Part shown: in pieces, positions 34,555-43,036 of the stretch
How positions within the stretch are numbered: position 1 is the stretch's first letter
Layout: every line of letters starts with the position of its first letter
Program-made: the position numbers and the translations under genes
The notes under the pieces: generated by a model
What the model was told of the DNA's origin: nothing
Databases searched by the model: none
Seen by the model: only the letters and a program-made list of their open reading frames with translations
Assembly (NCBI GenBank): GCA_004011035.1
Contig: CP025734.1
Location: 186,001 to 250,000 of the forward strand
From: Bdellovibrio sp. qaytius
GTDB lineage: Bacteria; Bdellovibrionota; Bdellovibrionia; Bdellovibrionales; Bdellovibrionaceae
Direction of reading: 5' to 3'
Length of the DNA stretch: 64,000 nucleotides

Positions 34555-36459
34555 TTAACGGCAGCGTAAAGGCATGTCTTGAGCTTGACCAAGCGCTCGC
34601 ATTTGCACGGCTGTTCGAACAACAGTTAATTTATTTGTTGCTGGATCATATTTACACATATCGTAACAACCACTTTTAGCTACGTTATCACAAGCCCAGC
34701 GCCCAGAAGCAGTTCCCGCACCATAAGGTGATTGAAATAAACCAACTAAGAAACCATTGATTGTTTGAGTTTTACCATCGTTATCTTGGTAATTGTAATC
34801 ATTCATACCCACACAGATGTTACAAGGGTACTCAACACCAGCGATTAAATCTTGCATATTTCCTGGTTGATATTTTGGATCAGCCGGTGGCGGAGCCGAT
34901 GCAGAAGGTTGTGCAAAACACGCAGCCACATGATCAGTACCTAGTGGTTGAGTGTTCATTAATGTTTTGTACTCTTGGTAAGATTTTTTCGTAGTCATAG
35001 CTTCTTGCACACGCGTTTTTGCGTAAGCTGATCTGTTGCCAACGCCTGTGCCTTTAGTGATTGATTCAAGAACTGTAGTCTTAGGATGAATATTAATTAA
35101 ATCAACATCGATATCAGTGATGAATAAAGGTACGTGTAAATGGATGACTAAATCAACACCTGCATATAAACCAAAAAGAGCCGCTACATTTGAACCTGCA
35201 GTCACAGAGAATGATTTGTGTTGTTCAACTTTATTTACGCGAACATCAGCAGGGCCTTGTGGTGTTATGATATCTTTAGCTACAGAAATTTCTGAATGAT
35301 TGAAGTTAACCTGAGCCGACATGTTGGCTCCCACTTTTGGCTCAACATAAACATTAAAACCTAAAGTGATAAAGCGATTATTAACAATGGCAGATGGTAA
35401 TAAAGCTACTGGTGAATACTGAATTTTAACACCCGCAGATAATTGAGCATTCGGAGTTTTTTCTGCGTTAGATCTAGAAGTATTTAAGTCTGCATCCGGA
35501 CGAAGTGGAAATTCTTGGCCAGCCGTGGGAGCCCAGATAGCTGCGTTTGGATCTACATTGCGTGAACCAAAAGCCACTTGTGAATTGTAACCAATGTAAC
35601 GGTTGTCTGTCTTCGAAGCTCCCGTAATTAAGTAAGCCGGGTAAATAGTTGATTGTTCAACACCTGCAGTACGACCGTAAATTTCAGTCATCTTGGCATT
35701 GCCCCAAACTCCGACTGCTGTTGATTTCACATTGTTTTGATTATACGGAGCTAAAACTAAACCCATGTTACGAGATAATTCAAATTTTGGAATCGCGCTG
35801 ACAACACCATATGGCGTGTAAACATTAAGCGCAGGAATTTGAACTTGAAAACCCTGAGCAATTGAATCAGCTGTTACATCAATACCATAAGCTGTGTAAA
35901 TCTCGTATTCGCCAGCTTTTTTACCAGTACCTTTCACATTGTTTTGCACAGGCTTAGCTGTAATTTTTTGGCTGATGATATCAATACAACCAATCGCCGG
36001 CGCACAAGCTGCGGCCACGTGGTAACCTTGCCAAGTTTTAGTGCCTTTATCGAACGATAAAAACTGTAAGCGTTGTTTAATGCTGGCATCACCGATTTTA
36101 GTAGTAGCTGTTGCCACCGATTCGATGGGCGCATCTTTTAAATCACGAAGTAAGCAAAGCTGAGCCGAAGAATAAAGCGCTCCTGTTGAACCAAAGCCAG
36201 TCCAACCTTTTGGTTGAGCGTAGTTTGCCGCTTCAAGGTTTGTTCCGGTGAAAAGTTCTTGAGAAACTGAAGCACAGTTGTTTGCTGTTTTTGTACAAAC
36301 ATCAGAACCAGCAAAAGCAAATAGACTACAAATTTTATCAGCGCTTGAAAAAACCACTGAATTACAATCAGTCGGAACAACTACGGGTTTTCCGTTAACG
36401 TCGGCTTTTGAATTAAGTGCGATGGCAGTTAGTAACAAGATTCCAAGAATTTTACCCAT
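34555..36459 (-). CDS. Large secreted cysteine-rich protein, unknown
   Basis: 634 residues with a Sec signal (about 1-19, ending NSKA). More than a dozen cysteines: paired in the N-terminal part (DCNSVVF, DKICSLF, DVCTKTANNCASVS) and near the C-terminus (EYPCNICVGMND, WACDNVAKSGCYDMCKYD, LRCR), suggesting disulfides in the periplasm or outside. The centre is beta-rich. A proline-rich linker (PSASAPPPADP) separates the last 110 residues. No family recognised. AAAGGGAG precedes the ATG. It is the promoter-proximal gene before radD. Confidence 0.6.
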   Translation of the reverse strand: MGKILGILLLTAIALNSKADVNGKPVVVPTDCNSVVFSSADKICSLFAFAGSDVCTKTANNCASVSQELFTGTNLEAANYAQPKGWTGFGSTGALYSSAQLCLLRDLKDAPIESVATATTKIGDASIKQRLQFLSFDKGTKTWQGYHVAAACAPAIGCIDIISQKITAKPVQNNVKGTGKKAGEYEIYTAYGIDVTADSIAQGFQVQIPALNVYTPYGVVSAIPKFELSRNMGLVLAPYNQNNVKSTAVGVWGNAKMTEIYGRTAGVEQSTIYPAYLITGASKTDNRYIGYNSQVAFGSRNVDPNAAIWAPTAGQEFPLRPDADLNTSRSNAEKTPNAQLSAGVKIQYSPVALLPSAIVNNRFITLGFNVYVEPKVGANMSAQVNFNHSEISVAKDIITPQGPADVRVNKVEQHKSFSVTAGSNVAALFGLYAGVDLVIHLHVPLFITDIDVDLINIHPKTTVLESITKGTGVGNRSAYAKTRVQEAMTTKKSYQEYKTLMNTQPLGTDHVAACFAQPSASAPPPADPKYQPGNMQDLIAGVEYPCNICVGMNDYNYQDNDGKTQTINGFLVGLFQSPYGAGTASGRWACDNVAKSGCYDMCKYDPATNKLTVVRTAVQMRALGQAQDMPLRCR

Positions 36460-36621
36460 GAGGTGGCTCCCTTTAAGTTGATGGTTGTATAGCTAGACAA
36501 CCAGAGAGCGGCAATAGGTTATTTAAATAAAATTAAATTTACAAAAAACGGGGAAATTTTTTCTTTTATGAGAGCGAAATGCATGAATTAGCAACTAATT
36601 TAAGCAATCAATATTTAGAAA

Positions 36622-37137
36622 CTAAAATGGTTTTTCAATTTTATAAATATAAGACTTTTTCGGTGGCCCGTACGAAATCACCACTTCTTGAATGCCAGTG
36701 TTGATGGCGCCGATTTTCTCCATCGCTTTTTGTGATCTTGTGTTGTTAAGACCCACTTGGAAGTAAGTGGTTTTTACGAACTTCAACGCATAATTCACGA
36801 CTAATTTTTTTAGTTCTTTATTAAAATCTCCACCCCAGTATGTTTTAGCTAAAAAAGTATAACCAATAATGATCGAAGAATTTTCTTTTGAATAATCATA
36901 ATAGCGAGTTGTGCCGATGACCGCATTTGTTGCGCGATCAATAATAACTAAAGCGCCGTTTGAAGCTAAAGCTTCGTCGAAAAAAGATTTAAACACTTCT
37001 GGTTTGTAGCGATCTGACTGCGGGTGCTGTTCCCAAATTAATGGATCAGAAGCGGCTTTAAGTAAAGGCTCATAGTCGTTTGCATGAAGTGCACGTAATT
37101 CAAGACGATCACCAATTAAATGCGGTTGAATATTCAT
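36622..37137 (-). CDS. GNAT acetyltransferase, RimJ/RimL type
   Basis: 171 residues of the GNAT family, ribosomal-protein-acetyltransferase branch: [31 protein letters not shown]-like opening (L-x-L-R-x-L-x-x-x-D), WEQHP, then a modified A motif [28 protein letters not shown] and [13 protein letters not shown] (N-x-x-S-x-x-A-M-x-K-I-G). Acceptor unknown. Its start overlaps the YaiI-type gene end by four bases, so the two are translated together on one minus-strand transcript. Nothing suggests a toxin role. Confidence 0.88.
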   Translation of the reverse strand: MNIQPHLIGDRLELRALHANDYEPLLKAASDPLIWEQHPQSDRYKPEVFKSFFDEALASNGALVIIDRATNAVIGTTRYYDYSKENSSIIIGYTFLAKTYWGGDFNKELKKLVVNYALKFVKTTYFQVGLNNTRSQKAMEKIGAINTGIQEVVISYGPPKKSYIYKIEKPF

Positions 37138-37592
37138 AATTTTTTATCTTTCTTAAGCGATTGAATGATTCTATCTAGGGTGCTTAAAAATTTTGAGCGA
37201 GCCTGTTTATCCATGGGAGCAGGGCCGCCGCGCACTTCACCCATATGTCGTAGATTTTGCATTAATTCACGACTGGCTACTGCAGAACCAATATTATCTT
37301 CGGTGAATTCATCACCTTTGTGACCCAACACGCGCGCTGATTTTTTTACACAACGTTCGGCTAATAAAATATCTGCAGTAATAACAATATCAAAAGCTTG
37401 GCAATGATCGACAATCCAATCATCTGCGGCATCAAAGTTGCCTTTGACGACAACCATTTCTAAGAGGGGATTTAACGGCAAATTTAAAGGTTTGTTAGCA
37501 ACTAGCACGACAGACATTTGATAACGTTCAGCCACGCGATAAACTTCGTCTTTTACGGGGCAGCCGTCAGCATCAATAAATATTTTCGCCAT
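37134..37592 (-). CDS. YaiI/YqxD family protein (UPF0178)
   Basis: 152 residues of the UPF0178/DUF188 family. Seen: [21 protein letters not shown] at the start (family D-A-D-x-C-P-V-K), [56 protein letters not shown] in the middle, and MREVRGG-like [19 protein letters not shown]. The two DAD and TAD acidic motifs suggest a PIN-like nuclease fold; the biological role is unknown. Overlaps the downstream GNAT gene by four bases. Confidence 0.9.
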   Translation of the reverse strand: MAKIFIDADGCPVKDEVYRVAERYQMSVVLVANKPLNLPLNPLLEMVVVKGNFDAADDWIVDHCQAFDIVITADILLAERCVKKSARVLGHKGDEFTEDNIGSAVASRELMQNLRHMGEVRGGPAPMDKQARSKFLSTLDRIIQSLKKDKKL

Positions 37593-37623
37593 AGCCTATG
37601 CTACACATAAGTTAGCTTAGAAA

Positions 37624-38247
37624 TCAATGCGGATACATTGATCCTGCAGGAGGCGTTCTTACAACAGGGCGACTAATCGAAGTTTGCAAAGAATCATTGA
37701 GATAGATTTTACATTTTTCGATGTAATTCATGCTCATCAATTCTAAGTGTGAAGTTGAAATCAGTTTTTCAGCTAAAGGAAAAATCTCGTTTTCTTCTTC
37801 TTTAATGTGATTTCTAACTAAATTTGCAACGACTTTTGCTTTAGCTTCGATTTCGTCGTTCCATGAGTCGCGATAACCCATTTCTAATAATTCGCGCTCT
37901 AAGCGAAAGGCTAAATCATGTTCGTCAAGCGCCGCAAAACCTAAGACACGTGGACTTTTGTCAGAGTTATGTTGAAGAGCCGTATACAGAACTTCTTCTT
38001 CGGCTTTTCCGTGCATTTCTAAAAGTCGAAAAAATCTAAAAAGGTGGTCTTGTTTTTCCATCTCTAGGGCGTCTTTACTCATAAGAACAGCGATAGATTC
38101 TTCGATATGGCCGTGATGTCTTTCCATAAGAGGAATAAATTCCATTTGGTCTTGTAAGGCTTCGTCTAAAAATGTGTATACTTCTTCTAAAGGCAGAGCT
38201 TCGTGATGAACTACGGATTTAAAAAAATCCTCTATAACGTTAGCCAT
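37624..38247 (-). CDS. Hemerythrin-domain protein
   Basis: 207 residues from ATG 38247, chosen because AAAGGAG lies just upstream; an in-frame ATG at 38268 has its codons overlapping that site. The four-helix hemerythrin pattern is clear: MERHHGHIEESIAVLM, HGKAEEEVLYTAL, DEHDLAFRLERELL and NHIKEEENEIFPLAE, supplying the His and carboxylate ligands of a di-iron centre. Members bind oxygen or NO or sense redox. The C-terminal tail of about 30 residues ends in TPPAGSMYPH. Divergent from yceI, 175 bases apart. Confidence 0.9.
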   Translation of the reverse strand: MANVIEDFFKSVVHHEALPLEEVYTFLDEALQDQMEFIPLMERHHGHIEESIAVLMSKDALEMEKQDHLFRFFRLLEMHGKAEEEVLYTALQHNSDKSPRVLGFAALDEHDLAFRLERELLEMGYRDSWNDEIEAKAKVVANLVRNHIKEEENEIFPLAEKLISTSHLELMSMNYIEKCKIYLNDSLQTSISRPVVRTPPAGSMYPH

Positions 38248-38380
38248 AAATTCTCCTTTAATGCGCAAGCATTTGAAATTACAAATTGCAAACTTGCCGC
38301 CACAGGGTATTTTGGTACAGTATGGCGCAATTAGTCGCTTGCCTATAACTCAACAGATCAATAGTATTTTGGTTACACCA

Positions 38381-38400
38381 TTTGTTTAGGTATAAACAAA
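38381..38400. promoter_or_regulatory. Palindrome between the hemerythrin and yceI genes
   Basis: TTTGTTTA-GGTA-TAAACAAA: perfect 8-bp arms with a four-base spacer, ending 22 bases before the yceI ATG (38423). It may be an operator for a dimeric regulator controlling this divergent promoter region. The AT-rich arms could also reflect chance. Confidence 0.4.
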
Positions 38401-38422
38401 ATTTATTTTAACGGGGAGTTTT

Positions 38423-39058
38423 ATGAAAACATCATTAGTATTAGCATTAGCAGTTATGACACTTGGTCTTAACGTATCAGCTAAAGATAAAAAAGCTGCA
38501 ACAGCAGCGCCAGCACCTGCAGCAGTTGAAACTTACAAAGTTGACGCAGCAGCCAGTACATTAAACTGGAAAGGCACAAAAAAATTAGGAACCTTTCATG
38601 AAGGCACTATGGCTATTCAAGGCGGATCTGTCATGGTTGAAAAAGACATGGTTAAATCTGGCGATGTAACTGTTGATATGACGACATTAAAAGATCTTGA
38701 TCAAAAAGATGCTGATAACAACAAAAAATTAGTGGGTCACTTATCAAGCCCTGATTTTTTCAATGTTGCTAAATACCCAACATCTACTTTTAAAATCACT
38801 TCAGTAACTCCGGCTAAAATGAAAAATCTTTACACTGTAAAAGGTGATTTCACTATGGTTGGTCAAACACATCCAATTGAATTTCCAGCAACTATCACAA
38901 TTGCTAACGGACAAGCAAATGGTGAAGCTACTGTAGAAATCGATCGTACTGTATGGGGTTTAAAATATAACTCTGGCAACTATCTTAAAGATTTAGCGGC
39001 TGATAAAGTTATCAACGATAAATTTGAATTAAAACTTAAACTAGTTGCTAAAAAGTAA
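38423..39058 (+). CDS. YceI-family periplasmic lipid-binding protein
   Basis: 211 residues. Sec signal (about 1-20, ending VSA), an alanine/proline linker, then the lipocalin-like YceI domain: VDAAASTLNWKGTKKLGTFHEGT, GSVMVEKDMVKSGDVTVDM, LDQKDADNNKKLVGHLSSPDFFNVAKYPTSTFKI, FTMVGQTHPIEFPATI, DRTVWGLKYNSGNYLKDLAADKVINDKFELKLKLVA. The family binds isoprenoids or fatty amides; the physiological ligand is not fixed. GGGGAG precedes the ATG. A terminator follows. Expression may be linked to the divergent hemerythrin gene through a shared palindrome. Confidence 0.95.
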   Translation: MKTSLVLALAVMTLGLNVSAKDKKAATAAPAPAAVETYKVDAAASTLNWKGTKKLGTFHEGTMAIQGGSVMVEKDMVKSGDVTVDMTTLKDLDQKDADNNKKLVGHLSSPDFFNVAKYPTSTFKITSVTPAKMKNLYTVKGDFTMVGQTHPIEFPATITIANGQANGEATVEIDRTVWGLKYNSGNYLKDLAADKVINDKFELKLKLVAKK

Positions 39059-39085
39059 TTAGCTAAACATTTTAGTTATTTAAAG

Positions 39086-39115
39086 AAAAGCTCTACTCAG
39101 TAGGGCTTTTTTTTT
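39086..39115 (+). terminator. Rho-independent terminator after yceI
   Basis: AAAAGC-T-CTAC (39086-39095) pairs with GTAG-G-GCTTTT around a short loop with one mismatch, and runs into nine T residues to 39115. It separates yceI from the phosphatase gene that starts at 39130. Confidence 0.88.
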
Positions 39116-39129
39116 GCTAAATTAGGCCT

Positions 39130-39585
39130 ATGAGTAAAAAGGTTTTAATGGTTTGCCTGGGTAATATATGTCGCTCTCCGACGGCAGAGGCGATACTACG
39201 TCGTAAAGCCCACAAATTAAATTTATCTATCGAAGTTGATTCAGCCGGAACCGCAGGTTGGCATGCCGGCGAAAGATCTGATATTCGCTCGATCAAACAT
39301 GCTGAAAATCGTGGGTATGAAATGATTCATTTAGCTCGCCAGTTGACGGTGGCTGATTTTACGACTTTCGATCATATTCTAGTGATGGATGATTCTAATT
39401 TAAAAAACTCTCAAGAAGTTTGTCCACCTGAATACCGCCACAAATTAGAAGCTATTGCTGCGTATGATGAAAATAAAAATATTAAATTTATTCCAGACCC
39501 CTATTATATGGGCCCGCAAGAATTTGATAAAGTGATCGATTATTTAGAAATCTGTATCGAAGGTTTTTTAAAAAAGCATTTTTAG
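39130..39585 (+). CDS. Low-molecular-weight protein-tyrosine phosphatase
   Basis: 151 residues with the CX5R P-loop at the N-terminus: VCLGNICRSPTAEAI, nucleophile C9 and R15, and the general-acid aspartate in DPYYMGPQEF. The fold length is standard. Bacterial enzymes of this type dephosphorylate tyrosine kinases of polysaccharide export or arginine phosphosites; no kinase partner is nearby. Start ATG at 39130 is 15 bases after the T-run of the preceding terminator. It is followed 14 bases later by the thioesterase gene and then the MFS gene, so the three likely form an operon. Confidence 0.95.
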   Translation: MSKKVLMVCLGNICRSPTAEAILRRKAHKLNLSIEVDSAGTAGWHAGERSDIRSIKHAENRGYEMIHLARQLTVADFTTFDHILVMDDSNLKNSQEVCPPEYRHKLEAIAAYDENKNIKFIPDPYYMGPQEFDKVIDYLEICIEGFLKKHF

Positions 39586-39599
39586 AAAGAAATTAACTT

Positions 39600-40034
39600 A
39601 TGAACGCAGAAACACTAGAAACAAAATTACATAAAGAAATTCCTTTAAGTCAGTTTATGCAGGTTAAAGTTGTGTATGCTGATCAAAAGCATATTGAATT
39701 ACAAGCTCCATTAGGCCCAAACCACAATCACGTGGGCACAGCGTTTGGTGGATCGTTAGCCACAATGATGGTCTTAGCAGCTTATTGTCAGTTGTTTAAA
39801 ATTATCAACGAAACAGGTCATGTCTTATTAAAAACTGCATCAATGAATTACATCCACCCTGTGACAGGCACACTCAGAGCAGTTTGTCTTGCGCCCACAG
39901 ATGAAATTGTACAAAAGTTTCAAGATGCTTTTTCTAAAAAAGGTAAAGGTCGTTTAACTTTGACCAGCCAAATTTTATTAGCAGATAACCGCGTCGCCTG
40001 CGAGATGACCGGTGAATTTGTAGGAGTAAATTAA
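39600..40034 (+). CDS. YiiD-type hotdog thioesterase
   Basis: 144 residues of the YiiD C-terminal thioesterase family (hotdog fold). Family features: N-terminal LHKEIPLSQFMQVKV, LQAPLGPNHNHVGTAFGGSLATMMVLAAYCQLF (P-x-x-N-H-x-x-T-x-F-G-G-S), then a strand HVLLKTASMNYIHPVTG. It would hydrolyse acyl-CoA thioesters. Natural substrate unknown. Translation is coupled to the MFS gene, whose ATG starts at the last base of this stop codon. Confidence 0.88.
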   Translation: MNAETLETKLHKEIPLSQFMQVKVVYADQKHIELQAPLGPNHNHVGTAFGGSLATMMVLAAYCQLFKIINETGHVLLKTASMNYIHPVTGTLRAVCLAPTDEIVQKFQDAFSKKGKGRLTLTSQILLADNRVACEMTGEFVGVN

Positions 40035-41251
40035 TGTTTGTAGATCTATCACCGTTAAAAAGAAATTCAGAATTCAGAAAACTATTTACCGGCCAAACGG
40101 TTTCTTTTTTCGGAAGCATGATGACCTACGTAGCAATCCCATATCAAACTTACGAGCTGACAAAAAGTTCGTTCATGGTAGGTGTGATTTCTTCGGTGCA
40201 GTTAATACCATTAGTGATCGCCGGATTATATGGTGGCGCCTTAGCTGATACTTTTGATCGTCGCAAATTATTAATCTATAGCGAAATTGGATTATTCTTT
40301 TGTTCTTTGTTATTTTTAGCGAATTGTTTTTTACCAGTGCCATCGATTGCCATTTTAATGGTGATAGCAGCACTTTCATCAGCGTTAGTGGGGTTACATC
40401 GTCCATCAATGGATGCGATTGTTCCGCAGTTGGTTGAGAAAAAAGATTTACAACCAGTCGCTGCTCTTGGGTCATTAAGATATGCTGTGGGCGCGGTTGC
40501 TGGGCCTGCATTAGCCGGAGTATTAATTGCTTCAGTCGGAGTAAAAGCCACGTATATTATTGATGCTCTTACTTTTTTAATTTCAATTTGGGCGTTATGG
40601 TCAATGAAATCAGTTGTGACTCCGCAAGCTCTTGAAAAAGCTGATTTGAAATCAATCATTGAAGGTATTAAGTATGCTTATAAAAACAAACTGATTTTAG
40701 GAACATATTTGGTTGATATTATTGCGATGGTTTTTGCCATGCCCATGGCTTTGTTTCCACAGTTAGCTGATGAGTTTAATCAGAAAAAACATTTAGGTCT
40801 TCTTTATGCAGCTATGCCGGTAGGTGCAGGATTAATTTCACTTTTTTCTAAACCACTGGGTAAATATCATCGCCACGGCGCTGGAGTTATTTTAGCAGCT
40901 ACAGGTTGGGGCGTGTTTATCACCGCGATGGCTTTTGCACCAGATTTAATTTGGATGTCAGTCGCTTTGTTAATGGCAGGGGCTGCAGATAGCGTAAGTG
41001 CAATTTATCGTTCAACAATTTGGAATGAAGTTATTCCGCCGCATGTGCGCGGACGTTTAGGAAGTTTAAATATGTTATCGTATATGGTGGGCCCATTAAT
41101 CGGTAACGTACGTGCGGGCTCGATGGCCTCAATGACGAATTCACATCTTGCCATTTTATGGGGTGGAATCTTATGTGTGATCGCGTGTGCATCTTGTATT
41201 TGGATATTTCCGACATTTTGGAGCTATAGAAGTGAAACGGTGATTGAGTAA
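40034..41251 (+). CDS. MFS exporter (EntS-like)
   Basis: 405 residues, twelve membrane segments, major-facilitator superfamily, in the enterobactin-exporter-like group: FRKLFTGQTVSFFGSMMTYVAIPYQTYELT, YGGALADTFDRRKLLIYSEI (the A motif between helices 2 and 3), RPSMDAIVPQLVEKKDLQPVAALGSLRYAVGAVAGPALAGVL, and GAADSVSAIYRSTIWNEVIPPHVRGRLGSLNMLSYMVGPLIGN. Such pumps export siderophores, macrolides or unknown metabolites. Cotranscribed with a thioesterase and a phosphatase. ATG follows the thioesterase stop by one base. Confidence 0.88.
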   Translation: MFVDLSPLKRNSEFRKLFTGQTVSFFGSMMTYVAIPYQTYELTKSSFMVGVISSVQLIPLVIAGLYGGALADTFDRRKLLIYSEIGLFFCSLLFLANCFLPVPSIAILMVIAALSSALVGLHRPSMDAIVPQLVEKKDLQPVAALGSLRYAVGAVAGPALAGVLIASVGVKATYIIDALTFLISIWALWSMKSVVTPQALEKADLKSIIEGIKYAYKNKLILGTYLVDIIAMVFAMPMALFPQLADEFNQKKHLGLLYAAMPVGAGLISLFSKPLGKYHRHGAGVILAATGWGVFITAMAFAPDLIWMSVALLMAGAADSVSAIYRSTIWNEVIPPHVRGRLGSLNMLSYMVGPLIGNVRAGSMASMTNSHLAILWGGILCVIACASCIWIFPTFWSYRSETVIE

Positions 41252-41254
41252 TTT

Positions 41255-41614
41255 ATGAATGAAGAAATTTTAAATTTAGAAAAAAGATTAACTGAAGCTG
41301 ATGCAAGTAAAGAAATTGATACGAGTTATATTCTTGATGAGTTGTTAGCACCGAGTGCAATTATCGTAGGCCCAAAAGGTGAGTTGTACGATAAACAATT
41401 TATCTTAAATGCGCATGGGCCAAAACGAGTTCCGTTTGAAGCTGTGATTGTTGATGAGTTAAAAATAGAAACATTTCCTGATACAGCGATTGTGTATAGT
41501 TTAACGACTTACAAAACTAAAGAGCAGTCTTTTAAGTTAAGATTCTTTAGAGTTTGGAAGAAGTTAAACAACAAGTGGCAAGTACTTGGTGGATCAACCA
41601 CCATGGTACCGTAA
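41255..41614 (+). CDS. NTF2-like (DUF4440) protein
   Basis: 119 residues of the NTF2/SnoaL/DUF4440 fold: LNLEKRLTEADASKEIDTSYILDELLAPSAIIVGPKGELYDKQFILN at the start, then TFPDTAIVYSLTTYKT and a closing FRVWKKLNNKWQVLGGSTT, the usual W-K-x-x-N-x-x-W-x-V-x-G-x strand. Ligand unknown. It begins four bases after the MFS stop, so probably the last gene of the 39.1-41.6 kb operon. It abuts the convergent hflX stop. Confidence 0.85.
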   Translation: MNEEILNLEKRLTEADASKEIDTSYILDELLAPSAIIVGPKGELYDKQFILNAHGPKRVPFEAVIVDELKIETFPDTAIVYSLTTYKTKEQSFKLRFFRVWKKLNNKWQVLGGSTTMVP

Positions 41615-43033
41615 TTATCGTGTTCTTGGTGGCGGGATCAATTTCTTTTTGATTTGTTCTAAGACTTTTTCAGGGCTGCGCACACGTAAAGTCACACCAT
41701 TTTCATTGTAGCTTTCGCTGAGCACACGAATTTTAGATCTGATTTCGCCGATAATACCTTGAACTGTGTACGGGATAAAAATATCTTCATCAACCATGTC
41801 AGTTTCGAAATAACTCATGATCTTTTCACGCATACGTTTTAAATCGTCTTTATCGCGTGTTGAAATCATAATTGCGTCTGGAAATTCAACCATTAAAGCA
41901 GCAGCCTCTTCAGCACTTAAGTTGTCGCGTTTATTTAAAACTAATAAACTTGGAATTTCGTCAGCGCCAACTTCGCTTAAAGTAGTTTTAGTTACTTCTA
42001 ATTGTGAACGAAATGAAGCATCAGAACTATCTACAACGAAAAGTAATAATGAAGCATTTAAAGCCTCATCAAGCGTAGATTTAAATGAAGCTACTAAATC
42101 ATGCGGAAGTTTTTTAATAAATCCAACAGTATCAGATAATAAAACTTTAGGCCGTGTTTCAGGATAGATCGGGCGGATCGTAGTATCAAGGGTAGCAAAC
42201 AATTTATCGGCTACGTAGATTTCACTGCCAGTCATCGCGCGCATTAATGAAGATTTACCTGCATTCGTGTAACCAACTAAGGCTACGCTGATCTCTTGAT
42301 CGCGACGGTTGCGACGAACTTGGTGCTGATTCCCGATGGCTTCTAACTCAGTTCTTAATTCTTTAATACGATCACGAACTTTACGTTTATCTAATTCAAT
42401 CGCGCTTTCGCCGACACCTTTACCGCCGCCACCTTCACGGTCTTCGCCGCCGCCAGTTTCGCGTAATCTTGGCCCTAAATAAGTTAAGCGGGCGATCTCG
42501 ACCTGAAGACGAGCTGTTTTTGTTTTTGCATGGCGTGAGAAAATTTCGATAATTACACCAGTGCGGTCAAATACAGTACAGCCTACAGCGCTTTCTAAGT
42601 TTCTGATTTGTGATGGTGATAATTCAGTATCAACGATAACAACCTGAGCTGAATTTCTTTTTTCTTCTGGAATTAAATTATTAGCTTCTTCGTTTTCAGA
42701 TTCTTCAGACTCGTTGTCAGAAGTCGCCTCTGTTTCGTTAGGCTCTTCTTTATCGTCTAACCATTTCTGTTTTGCTTTGCTAATTTTAACATCAACAACC
42801 GAGGCCACAACGCCAGTGCCGTTAGTCCATTGCGCTAATTCTTTTAATTTTCCATCACCTAAAACTGTAACAGTTCGGTCGTTACTGCGCTTTTGTGTGA
42901 CTTGTCCTACGACATTATAACCAAGAGTTGTCACAAGACGTGTTAACTCCTGAAGAGAGGCTTCAAGTTCTGCTGTAGAAACTTTTGGTAACTGAATGCC
43001 GACTAAGACTGCGCTTTTTACTGGTTTATCCAT
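41615..43033 (-). CDS. hflX: GTPase HflX
   Basis: 472 residues. The N-terminal HflX domain (SAVLVGIQLP, ELEASLQELTRLVTTLGYNVVGQVTQKR, FDRTGVIIEIFSRHAKTKTARLQVEIARLTYLGPRLR) is followed by the glycine-rich GGGEDREGGGGKGVGESAIELDKR linker and the G domain with GYTNAGKSSLM, DTVGFIKKLPHDLVASFKSTLDE and NKRD. HflX splits stalled or hibernating ribosomes with GTP. An acidic insert rich in E, S and N is present near residues 95-120, an odd feature compared with most HflX proteins. It is four bases downstream of the DEAD-box gene; both concern RNA and ribosomes. Confidence 0.95.
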   Translation of the reverse strand: MDKPVKSAVLVGIQLPKVSTAELEASLQELTRLVTTLGYNVVGQVTQKRSNDRTVTVLGDGKLKELAQWTNGTGVVASVVDVKISKAKQKWLDDKEEPNETEATSDNESEESENEEANNLIPEEKRNSAQVVIVDTELSPSQIRNLESAVGCTVFDRTGVIIEIFSRHAKTKTARLQVEIARLTYLGPRLRETGGGEDREGGGGKGVGESAIELDKRKVRDRIKELRTELEAIGNQHQVRRNRRDQEISVALVGYTNAGKSSLMRAMTGSEIYVADKLFATLDTTIRPIYPETRPKVLLSDTVGFIKKLPHDLVASFKSTLDEALNASLLLFVVDSSDASFRSQLEVTKTTLSEVGADEIPSLLVLNKRDNLSAEEAAALMVEFPDAIMISTRDKDDLKRMREKIMSYFETDMVDEDIFIPYTVQGIIGEIRSKIRVLSESYNENGVTLRVRSPEKVLEQIKKKLIPPPRTR

Positions 43034-43036
43034 CGA

